The notes below the pieces were generated by a model. It was given only the letters and a program-made list of their open reading frames with translations. It made no database searches and was not told the DNA's origin. Of a stretch of 30,060 nt of DNA, positions 20,350 to 27,222 are shown piece after piece (the first letter of the stretch is position 1; each line of letters starts with the position of its first letter). This DNA comes from an uncultured Oscillospiraceae bacterium (GTDB lineage Bacteria > Bacillota > Clostridia > Oscillospirales > Oscillospiraceae). The stretch is from assembly GCA_934646175.1 (NCBI GenBank), contig CAKUEI010000009.1, positions 1 to 30,060 of the forward strand, in the 5' to 3' direction. The position numbers were made by a program, and so were the translations under genes.

Positions 20350-21062
20350 AGCGGCTTCCTTGCGATCAGCAGGAAATATCCCGCCGAAGGGGCGGTGCAG
20401 CGGCAGAGGGTGCTGCCCGGTTGTGCCTGAACGTACTGCTTTACGGAGCCGTAATCCAAAATGATCTGGCCCAGAAATTCCTTCAGGTCGCCAGTGCGGT
20501 CCTCCAGAAGAACGACAGAAAGTCCCAGTTCTTCCAGCAGAGCCTTCAGGCTGTCCACCACCACGGCCCCGTCCTGACAGAAGGGGGAGGGGAGTGTTTC
20601 CTGCTTTTCGCAGTCCTCATGCACGCGGGGCCTGCGCCAGCGGGCCATGGCTTCGGCATGTTCCCGGCGGAAGCGCACCATATCCGGATGCCGGACATAA
20701 AGGTCGGAGAGAATGAGGGCCCCGCCGGGCTTCAACATGCAATATGCCTCATGAATGGCCTCCTCCTGCCTATCCAGTACGGAGAAGACGCATTCCATCA
20801 TCACCCCGTCAAAGCTGCGGGAGGGGAACTCCAGAAAATCGGCGGACTGCACCAGGGCGTGAACGCCCTGTTCCGTTGCGGCCCGGACGGCCTCACGGTC
20901 GCAGTCGATGCCGGTGACGGAAAGAGAAAACTCCTTCTGGGCGAAAGCGGCGGCGTCGCCGCTGCCGCATCCGATGTCCAGCAGGGTTTGGCCGGGCGTC
21001 AGTCCGGCCTTATGAAGGGCATAGCGGGTCAGCTCCAGCCCGCCGGGGCGGCACAGGCTCAT
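20346..21062 (-). CDS. SAM-dependent methyltransferase (DVU_1556-like)
   Basis: A 238-residue class I methyltransferase. The SAM-binding motif I is LLDIGCGSGDAAAF (near residues 27-40), followed by VTGIDCDREAV (motif II acidic residue) and the MLKPGGALILSDLY block. The N-terminal CRPGGLELTRYAL segment is characteristic of the group that occurs next to radical SAM TrsS proteins. The methyl acceptor is unknown; no rRNA or tRNA-binding features are seen. It overlaps its neighbours on both sides by four bases, so it is translationally coupled with the C-GCAxxG-C-C protein and the CoA ligase-like protein, implying a shared pathway. Confidence 0.85.
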   Translation of the reverse strand: MSLCRPGGLELTRYALHKAGLTPGQTLLDIGCGSGDAAAFAQKEFSLSVTGIDCDREAVRAATEQGVHALVQSADFLEFPSRSFDGVMMECVFSVLDRQEEAIHEAYCMLKPGGALILSDLYVRHPDMVRFRREHAEAMARWRRPRVHEDCEKQETLPSPFCQDGAVVVDSLKALLEELGLSVVLLEDRTGDLKEFLGQIILDYGSVKQYVQAQPGSTLCRCTAPSAGYFLLIARKPL

Positions 21063-21487
21063 GCGTCCTCCCCCAATTCCGGAAGCTTGTCCAGAAGGTC
21101 CAGAGCGGTGAGTACGAACGCCGGACAGTCGTTGATCATTTTGCCGGATTCGATGGCCTTCTGCTCCTCCTCGGGCTTGGAAAGGTCGTAGCCCAACAGG
21201 TCCCGGCAGATGCAGGAGCCGTGGGCGGCGGCGAAGTCCTTTTGAAAGGCGATGGCCGCTTTTTTCGCCTCCTCCGGGTCCTTCACAGCAAGGCCGATGG
21301 CCATCAGGGCGCCGGTCACCGCGCCGCAGACCTCACCGGAAAACATGCCGCCGGGGAAGCAGGCGGCCATGCGGTCAGTCTCCTCCCTGTCGTAGCCCAG
21401 CTGGTCGGCATACTGCCCCAGCACCACCTGAGAGCAGCCGCGGCCCTTCATAAATTCCTGCATGATCTCCGTACGGGTCAGTTTCAT
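21059..21487 (-). CDS. C-GCAxxG-C-C family redox protein (DVU_1555-like)
   Basis: A 142-residue small protein with the family pattern of conserved Cys: RGCSQVVLGQYA, ACFPGGMFSGEVCGAVTGALMA, GSCICRDLLGYD and NDCPAFV. This family (C_GCAxxG_C_C) is found beside redox enzymes and may bind a metal or Fe-S cluster or carry a cofactor, but no function has been proved to my knowledge. The VCGAVTGALMAIG block corresponds to the GCAxxG signature with Val-Cys-Gly in place of Gly-Cys-Ala. GGAGGG precedes the ATG. Its stop overlaps the methyltransferase start. Confidence 0.9.
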   Translation of the reverse strand: MKLTRTEIMQEFMKGRGCSQVVLGQYADQLGYDREETDRMAACFPGGMFSGEVCGAVTGALMAIGLAVKDPEEAKKAAIAFQKDFAAAHGSCICRDLLGYDLSKPEEEQKAIESGKMINDCPAFVLTALDLLDKLPELGEDA

Positions 21488-21500
21488 GGAAATCCCTCCT

Positions 21501-21704
21501 TTATTTATCCTCCATCAGAGCTTCCACTTCCGCCATACGGCCTTCCGCCAGCTCTTTGGAGATGAACATCTTGCCGCATTTCGGGCAGGTGGGCACCTCG
21601 TGCCCAAAGGAGCGGCCCATATAGTGGAATACGTTCCGCTTCATCACCAGCTTTTCGCCGCATTTGGCGCAGCGCCAGTGGGTCCAATCCTGAAGATCAG
21701 CCAT
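21501..21704 (-). CDS. Small two-CxxC redox or zinc-ribbon protein (DVU_1557-like)
   Basis: A 67-residue protein starting MADLQDWTHWRCAKCGEKLV, with a second pair in TCPKCGKMFISKEL. Four Cys in two CxxC knuckles 24 residues apart suggest a rubredoxin-like or zinc-ribbon fold that binds one Fe or Zn. GAGGAGG lies six bases before the ATG; the in-frame extension to 21749 is inside the upstream gene and has no site. It overlaps the dicluster protein gene by eight bases, which couples them. A role as a small electron carrier or metal-binding partner is inferred from the cluster. Confidence 0.82.
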   Translation of the reverse strand: MADLQDWTHWRCAKCGEKLVMKRNVFHYMGRSFGHEVPTCPKCGKMFISKELAEGRMAEVEALMEDK

Positions 21705-23940
21705 GATCGTCCTCCTCTTCTCCCAGACGCATCCGGTGGGAGTATACACTTTCCACCCGGATGGGGCCGTCTGCCTCCCCGGGGCGGTAGGCCACCCAAT
21801 AGGTGATGACCCGCCGCACCAGAACGGCGAGGTGAGTGCCGTCCTCCTGCAAAAAGCCGTCGCCGCTCTGCTCTGCGGAGAAAATGCACTCCTTCACATC
21901 GTCGTCCGTGATGAGGTGCTCTTCCATTTCACATCGTACCTCCGGCGGGATATTCAGCGCAAGAGAGTCCCACGGGTGCGCGGGAGGGGTATAGGTTCTG
22001 TTTAACATGGCCTGCATCAAGGCTCCTTTCACGCGAAGGGCGTTTCTGCGCTTTTCCGAAAGGTGGGGCACCGGCCCCGCCGGACCGAAGAGAAGCTCCA
22101 GAATATGGCGGCAGTCCTTGCCCTGCTCCAGAAACACCTCCCGGCAGTTGGCACAGTACACCACATAGGGAAGATCACTTTCCGATGCCCGGTGCTCTGC
22201 CACCGTGCAGTAAAGCTCTGGATTGGCGGCACGGATGTGCCCGCCGTACCCGCAGCAGCGGCCCGGCTCCGGAAGCTCGGAGTAGGCGGTGCCGCTTTCT
22301 TTCAAAAGGGTGCGCACGCCACGGCGCATTTCGTCGTCCAGCCGGGCGGCACAGGGGTCAAAGACGGCGCATGGCTCGTAAGAAACGAGGGAAAGCCCCC
22401 TCTCCTGCCCCAAAAGCTGGTAGAGAGAGACAACGGGAATGTGGGGCAGGTTGCGGGTGAACAGCTCCAGACAGGAGGCGCAGGCGAGCACCAGCGTGGG
22501 CTTGCCCAGCTGCTCCCAGGCGTCCGTCAGGCGCTTGTCGTTTTCCTCCCGCAGCTTCTTTTCCCCGGCCCACCAGGCCGGTGCGCCGCAGCAGCCCAGG
22601 ATGACCCCCGCCCCGAAGCGTTGGGTAAGCAGCTCTGCGGTCTTCCGCGTGTGCTCCGGAAGGGAGGCGGTCAGCTGACAGCCGGGGAAAATAGCGTACC
22701 GGCAGGTCTCCTGCCCGGGGGGAGGGGCGGCGAGGAACCCATCGTGTATGGCAAAGTCCATTTCCCTGAGCCAGAAATCGTGAAAGGCAGCGGGCTGGAT
22801 GCCGGCATCCACCCGCGCTTCCCGGGAAAGACGGAACAGCTCACCCATGTCGACGCTTTCCGGGCAGATGCCGGAGCAGTAGGAGCACTGGTTACAGGAG
22901 TAGGTCTGCCGCGTCATGGTGCGGCTGGCAAGGAAGTGGGGACTGGAATCCGCCGCCACCTCCATGGCCGCCTGGAAGGGGGCTTTTTTGTATTTGTTCA
23001 TCAGCTCGCACTGATCGAGGCAGCGGCTGCAGTTGCATTGGAAGCAGCGGGCGGCCTCTGCCTTGGCCTCTTCCTTGGTATAGCCCGCTTTCGGGTCAGC
23101 GGGAAGGACAAGGGGTGCGTGCTCTGCGTTTTTGGGGACGAGGGAATGGTGATAGGGTTTCTGCTTTTTCCGCTCGTCGGTCACGCGGCCGGTCTGAATG
23201 GCACTTTCCATCATGCGGGAAAGGTTCGGCCCGGCGGCGATGGCGGACATGCAGTCCATGCCCGCGGTGCCGCCCACCAGAAAGACCCCTTTCCGCTCAG
23301 TGCTGAACAGCTGCGGGTCCCATCCATCCAGAAGGCCGAAGGTGCTCCCACCCTCGCCAGTTGCAATGCAGACGGCAGAAAACTCGCTCAGCGCGTCAAG
23401 GTCGGTGACGGCGGTGTGGAACCGGAAGGCAACATCCTCGGCGGAGAACTGCCCGGAAAACTCCTCGTCAAATCGGGCAAATTGGGGATGCTCTTTCAAA
23501 AAGCCGCCCCATTGGCCGCTCTGCTCGAAAACGGTGACGGGGTATTTTTTCTGCGCCATGTTCAAGGCGAGGGACAGTCCGGCGGGCCCTGCGCCGATGA
23601 CGGCGATCTTCGCCTCTTTGGGCGGAACGGGGAATTTGTCCGGCGCCTGTCCGCCGCCGAGACGGATGATGGCCTCTTCCAGACGGTGCATGTCCAGTGG
23701 CTCGTCGCCGAGGTTCTTCCGCTGACAGGCGTTCCGACAGGGCTGGGGGCATAGGGCGCAGACAACAGAGGGGAAGATCAGCGCCGTGCGCAGCTCGCGG
23801 TAAGCTGCGGGCATTCGCCCCTTGGCGGTTTTTCGGAGCAGCGAGCGGATGTCCAGCCCAAAGGGGCAGGCAAAGGCGCAGGGCGGTGGTGCATCATGGA
23901 TGCAGGACGAAACATGTTCGGTGCAGGTTTCCAGTTTCAC
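21697..23940 (-). CDS. Fe-S/flavin dicluster oxidoreductase with HdrD-like CCG domain
   Basis: A 747-residue multi-domain redox protein. The N-terminus is a GltD-type dicluster region (C6, C13, C21, C25, then C61xxC64xxxC68xxxC72). A shortened FAD/NAD-binding domain has VIGAGPAGLSLALNMAQ (GAGPAG 116-121). Two further clusters follow as CFQCNCSRCLDQC and CNQCSYCSGICPESVDM. The second half resembles HdrD/GlpC CCG domains (FPGCQLTASL, LGCCGAPAWW, ACASCLELF, FDPCAARLDDEM, RCCGYGGH). The C-terminal 100 residues are family-specific. It could pass electrons between NAD(P)H or ferredoxin and the FAD-free molybdoenzyme. The start is GTG with GGGGG upstream; an ATG two bases earlier is out of frame. 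It leads the accessory operon. Confidence 0.87.
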   Translation of the reverse strand: MKLETCTEHVSSCIHDAPPPCAFACPFGLDIRSLLRKTAKGRMPAAYRELRTALIFPSVVCALCPQPCRNACQRKNLGDEPLDMHRLEEAIIRLGGGQAPDKFPVPPKEAKIAVIGAGPAGLSLALNMAQKKYPVTVFEQSGQWGGFLKEHPQFARFDEEFSGQFSAEDVAFRFHTAVTDLDALSEFSAVCIATGEGGSTFGLLDGWDPQLFSTERKGVFLVGGTAGMDCMSAIAAGPNLSRMMESAIQTGRVTDERKKQKPYHHSLVPKNAEHAPLVLPADPKAGYTKEEAKAEAARCFQCNCSRCLDQCELMNKYKKAPFQAAMEVAADSSPHFLASRTMTRQTYSCNQCSYCSGICPESVDMGELFRLSREARVDAGIQPAAFHDFWLREMDFAIHDGFLAAPPPGQETCRYAIFPGCQLTASLPEHTRKTAELLTQRFGAGVILGCCGAPAWWAGEKKLREENDKRLTDAWEQLGKPTLVLACASCLELFTRNLPHIPVVSLYQLLGQERGLSLVSYEPCAVFDPCAARLDDEMRRGVRTLLKESGTAYSELPEPGRCCGYGGHIRAANPELYCTVAEHRASESDLPYVVYCANCREVFLEQGKDCRHILELLFGPAGPVPHLSEKRRNALRVKGALMQAMLNRTYTPPAHPWDSLALNIPPEVRCEMEEHLITDDDVKECIFSAEQSGDGFLQEDGTHLAVLVRRVITYWVAYRPGEADGPIRVESVYSHRMRLGEEEDDHG

Positions 23941-23960
23941 ATGTCATTCCCCCTTCAAGG

Positions 23961-23992
23961 GCAAAAAGGCCGCCTTGCGGCGGCCTTTTTGC
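23961..23992 (-). terminator. Strong intrinsic terminator between molybdoenzyme and accessory genes
   Basis: GCAAAAAGGCCGCC (23961-23974) and GGCGGCCTTTTTGC (23979-23992) are exact complements around a TTGC loop, and on the minus strand the stem ends in a T-run. It lies 17 bases past the molybdoenzyme stop and fills most of the 68-base gap before the dicluster gene. No good promoter was seen after it, so the accessory genes may depend on read-through. Confidence 0.88.
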
Positions 23993-24008
23993 TATGCGGT
24001 TTCTTTGA

Positions 24009-26870
24009 TCACATGGGATGGGCCAGAATATCGTCCAGCGCGTCCTCCAGATCGGGGCCAAGGTAGTATTTGTCGGGCTTCAGCTCTTTGCCCTCCTGCT
24101 TGGCCTGCCATGCGGCCTTCACCTTGGCGGGAAGAGCGGGCAGCTCGTAAATGCGGCAGCCGATAGCGTTGTTGATGGCGTTGATGACCGCCATATGGCC
24201 GGAGGACTGGAACACCTCCGAGCAGCCGGAGGAGCCGAAAACGCCCTGGTCGCCGCGGGGCGTCTCCAGATATTCCACGCGGATGTCGTCGGGGATGTCC
24301 TGAATCTGCGGGATGCCGCAGGTCAGCATGTTTCGGTGCTTCTTGATGTCCTGATAATCCTCGCTCAGGGCGAAGCCGATGCAGTGGGAGATGCCACCGT
24401 ACGCTTGACCGTCCACGGCCAGCTGGTTGCCGATTTTGCCCACATCGGCGCAGCAGGCGTAGCGCAGCACCTTGGTCTTTCCGGTGTTCACATCCACCTC
24501 AACCAGGGCGCAGTTTGCACCGTACATGTATTCGCTGTCCTTATCGCCCTGGCCGCTGTTGGGATCGAGACCGGGGTCGATGCCGGAGTTCATGTTGTCC
24601 ACATGGCCCACATATTTGGTGGGGATATTTTCCGCCACCATCTCTTCATAGGTACGGAAGGTGCCGTCTTCCTTGCGCATGGCGTTGGCCAGCAGCTCGG
24701 CGGCGGCGCGGACGGCGCGGCCGTTCATCATGTGGCTGCGGCTTCCCGCGGCCACGCCGGAGTCGGGGCAGCGGTGAGAGTCGTTCATGACCAGACGGAC
24801 CTTTTCCGGGCGGACGATGATGCCCTGCTCCTTCAGCGCCTCGACGGTGACGGTCAGGGCGCCGATGTCGCCGCCCTGGCCCATGTCCTCCCAGGTGTTG
24901 TACACGGCAAATTCGCCGTCGGGCAGGATCTCCAGCGCGTTCTCCGCCTTATCCCACATGCCCAGACCGCACAGGAACCCGCCCATGCTGATGCCGACGC
25001 CCATGTGGCGGCCTTCCTTCTTTCCGGCTTCGGCCTCTGCCTTGAACTCGTCATAATGCTTTTTCAGCATTTCCATGAGCTGCTTATAGACATACAGCTT
25101 GTAGGGACGGCTGTTCAGATTGGTCTCGCCGGGCTTTGCCAGGTTGCGGTAGCGGAACTCCCAGGGGTCGATGCCGGCCTTTTCCGCCAGCATATCCATC
25201 AGCGCTTCCGTGCAGGTGTAGATCTGCGGCGCACCGAAGCCGCGGTAGGCCGCGTTGAACGCGTGGTTGGAAACACCGCCGCGGGCCAGAGCCTTGGCGT
25301 TGGGGATATTGTAGCCGTGGAAAGCTACGGAAATCATGTTGTTGAAGATCTTACTGGCCAGAGCGGCGTAAGCACCGTGGTCCAGACCCAGATCATATTC
25401 CGCGGCAATGATCTTGCCGTTTTCATCGCAGGCCAGCTTACCGTTGGTGAAGGTGGCAGAACGCTTGCCGGAGATATGGATGAACTCCTCATAGCTCAGG
25501 GTCAGAGTGACGGGGATGCCCAAGTTTTGCACGGCGGTGCACACCATGGCATAGGTGTTCGCGGTGACGCTGTAGCCGAAGGAGCCGCCCACCGGGTTCA
25601 TGATAAGGCGCAGCTGCTCCACCGGGATGCCGCAGGCCTGGGCCACCGCGTCGCGGCCTTCGCCGACGGCCTGAGTCTTGCACTGCACCACCACGTTGCC
25701 GTCGGGGTCGTAATAGCCCTGGGCCACGTCGGGCTCGATGGGAAGGTGCGGCTCGTGCTGGGAGTGGAAGCTGCCTTCCACCACATAGGCGGCATCGTCA
25801 AACAGGTCCTCCGGGTCTTCACCCTTGAACACGGGGGCCTCCAGATAGGAGTTGGGGCAGGTCTCATGCATCTGAATGGCGTTGGGCATACAGGCTTCCG
25901 GGAAGGTGAAGTAGGTGGGGAGCACCTCCAGCTCCTGCTTCACCTTGGCGGCGGCGGCCCGGGCGTGAGCCTCGGTATCGGCCGCCACGATGGCCACCAC
26001 GTCGCCCTTGCGGCAGATCTTGTCACCGGCGATGACGGGGAAGGGGGGTGTGCCGGTGCCCTTCCAGCGGGGGATGACCGGGGGAGAGTCGATGTTGTTG
26101 GTGCCCTTCACGTCTTTGGCGGTCAGGACCTTGATGACGCCGGGCATCTGCTCGGCCTCGCTGGTGTCGATGTTGATGATGCGGGCATGAGGTTCCGCCG
26201 CCAGGGTGACGGCCAGATGGGCAACGCCCTCCGGCATTTTCAGCTTGATGTCGTCGCCATAGTCCATGAGACCAGTGGCCTTGGCCACGGCGGTGGGACG
26301 GGGACGGGCGGAACCGTAGATCTCGGTCTCGCCCTCGAAGTCGTAGGTGATGTCGGCCATGGTGGCCTCGCCGCGCATGACCTTCGCCGCGGCCATCACC
26401 GCGTCTACAATGGGCTTAAAGCCGGTGCAGCGGCAGATGTTGTGGTTCTTCTGGAACCAGTCACGCACCTCCTCGCGGGTGGGGGAGGGGTTCTTCTGCA
26501 GCAGGACGTAGGTGGAGACGATAAAGCCCGGGGTGCAGAAGCCGCACTGGATTCCGCCGTAGGTGATCCATGCCTGCTGAATGGGGTGCAGGTGCTGGGG
26601 CGTACCGATGCCCTCGATGGTCAGAACCTCGCTGTACTCGGGGACCATACGCATTTTCTTGACGCAGGAACGGCACAGTTCTCCATTTAAAATAACCGTA
26701 CAGGCACCGCACAGACCGGCGTTGCAGCCGATCTTCGTTCCGGTCAGTCCCATACGGCGCAGGACAGTGGCCAGCGTGTCCGTAGTGGGGTCGCAGATCA
26801 CAGGCCGGTCGACGCCGTTGATGGTCAGGTGGATGCGCGCATACGTTTTCATAGTGGCAGGAGCGCTCAT
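24009..26870 (-). CDS. Molybdenum hydroxylase, aldehyde oxidoreductase/xanthine dehydrogenase family, FAD-free
   Basis: A 953-residue single-chain molybdoenzyme like Desulfovibrio gigas aldehyde oxidoreductase (Mop, 907 residues). The first [2Fe-2S] site is C49x4C54x2C57x11C69; the second is C109xxC112 ... C146xC148. Residues of about 180-953 form the molybdopterin-binding part: PFPVIAGDKICRKGDVVAIV, EGSFHSQHEPHLPIEPDVA, NPVGGSFGYSV, NAAYRGFGAPQ, NTWEDMGQGGDIGALTVTV and FGSSGCSEVFQSSGH. The Glu in the last block is the likely catalytic base, in a CSE context rather than the usual VGE. No FAD subunit gene is adjacent, so electrons must leave by a partner protein. GGAAAGGAAG precedes the ATG. 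Substrate unknown: an aldehyde, purine or N-heteroaromatic. Confidence 0.93.
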   Translation of the reverse strand: MSAPATMKTYARIHLTINGVDRPVICDPTTDTLATVLRRMGLTGTKIGCNAGLCGACTVILNGELCRSCVKKMRMVPEYSEVLTIEGIGTPQHLHPIQQAWITYGGIQCGFCTPGFIVSTYVLLQKNPSPTREEVRDWFQKNHNICRCTGFKPIVDAVMAAAKVMRGEATMADITYDFEGETEIYGSARPRPTAVAKATGLMDYGDDIKLKMPEGVAHLAVTLAAEPHARIINIDTSEAEQMPGVIKVLTAKDVKGTNNIDSPPVIPRWKGTGTPPFPVIAGDKICRKGDVVAIVAADTEAHARAAAAKVKQELEVLPTYFTFPEACMPNAIQMHETCPNSYLEAPVFKGEDPEDLFDDAAYVVEGSFHSQHEPHLPIEPDVAQGYYDPDGNVVVQCKTQAVGEGRDAVAQACGIPVEQLRLIMNPVGGSFGYSVTANTYAMVCTAVQNLGIPVTLTLSYEEFIHISGKRSATFTNGKLACDENGKIIAAEYDLGLDHGAYAALASKIFNNMISVAFHGYNIPNAKALARGGVSNHAFNAAYRGFGAPQIYTCTEALMDMLAEKAGIDPWEFRYRNLAKPGETNLNSRPYKLYVYKQLMEMLKKHYDEFKAEAEAGKKEGRHMGVGISMGGFLCGLGMWDKAENALEILPDGEFAVYNTWEDMGQGGDIGALTVTVEALKEQGIIVRPEKVRLVMNDSHRCPDSGVAAGSRSHMMNGRAVRAAAELLANAMRKEDGTFRTYEEMVAENIPTKYVGHVDNMNSGIDPGLDPNSGQGDKDSEYMYGANCALVEVDVNTGKTKVLRYACCADVGKIGNQLAVDGQAYGGISHCIGFALSEDYQDIKKHRNMLTCGIPQIQDIPDDIRVEYLETPRGDQGVFGSSGCSEVFQSSGHMAVINAINNAIGCRIYELPALPAKVKAAWQAKQEGKELKPDKYYLGPDLEDALDDILAHPM

Positions 26871-26896
26871 TCAAAATCTTCCTTTCCAAATGCGCT

Positions 26897-26928
26897 TGCA
26901 GTGCGGCAAAACCGGGGGTTGCACTGCA
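26897..26928. promoter_or_regulatory. Inverted repeat in the molybdoenzyme 5' leader
   Basis: TGCAGTGC (26897-26904) and GCACTGCA (26921-26928) are exact reverse complements around 16 GC-rich bases. It lies in the transcribed leader, about 30 bases before the start codon. It may be an operator for a dimeric regulator or an 8-bp RNA stem; the leader (about 83 bases) is too short for a full molybdenum cofactor riboswitch. Confidence 0.55.
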
Positions 26929-26959
26929 CGACAGGGTAAAGGTACCCTTATTGTAGAAT

Positions 26960-26988
26960 AGTATAGCGCCGGGAGCGGACGTTGTCAA
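26960..26988 (-). promoter_or_regulatory. Promoter of the molybdoenzyme gene
   Basis: Read on the minus strand, a perfect TTGACA and TATACT are separated by 17 bases. The predicted start of transcription near 26953 gives a leader of about 83 bases. Confidence 0.87.
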
Positions 26989-27158
26989 ATAAAAAACGAA
27001 GGATTTTTCAAAGTAAAAAGGTGACAAAAGCACGGTTTTGCCGGAAAAAGTGGGAGAAAACAGGCACATTGTTCCAGCGCGGGAGAGAAAAAGAGGAAAA
27101 AATCTCCGGAGGAGCCGCACATGTATCAAATTCTAATAACCATATGGAACAGTTGAAA

Positions 27159-27188
27159 TTGACAACGAACTGCGTCTGGTAATATAAT
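27159..27188 (+). promoter_or_regulatory. Promoter of the glycyl radical enzyme gene
   Basis: Perfect TTGACA and perfect TATAAT with an 18-base spacer, ending 34 bases before the ATG at 27223. The -35 box sits inside the small inverted arrangement GTTG-N7-CAAC (27152-27166). Confidence 0.87.
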
Positions 27189-27222
27189 TTTTTATAGAAA
27201 ACAACAATGGAGGGGAAAGCGT

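Larger units (their letters stand above)
26871..27222. promoter_or_regulatory. 352-base divergent regulatory gap between molybdoenzyme and glycyl radical enzyme
   Basis: No credible gene lies here. It holds, from left, the molybdoenzyme ribosome binding site, an inverted repeat at 26897-26928, the minus-strand promoter at 26960-26988, about 170 bases of A-rich sequence with little visible structure (27000-27150, including the palindromes CTCCGGAG and CCATATGG), and the plus-strand promoter at 27159-27188. Both promoters share the string TTGACAACG at their -35 boxes. Confidence 0.7.

Noticed and set aside
18014..21704. In-frame TGA selenocysteine codons in the accessory genes
   Set aside because: All frames in this region are continuous, with Cys at the conserved positions. 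The TrsS-type gene ends at TAA, and no Sec insertion element was apparent.
24018..26690. A very long plus-strand open frame (890 codons) antisense to the molybdoenzyme gene
   Set aside because: It is a shadow of a high-GC gene: composition is Gly/Val/His/Leu-rich with no family motif, no ribosome binding site, and the opposite strand has clear catalytic motifs.
26871..26955. Molybdenum cofactor riboswitch in the molybdoenzyme leader
   Set aside because: The leader is only about 83 bases and has a single simple inverted repeat, too short and simple for that riboswitch class. No other known riboswitch pattern was recognised.
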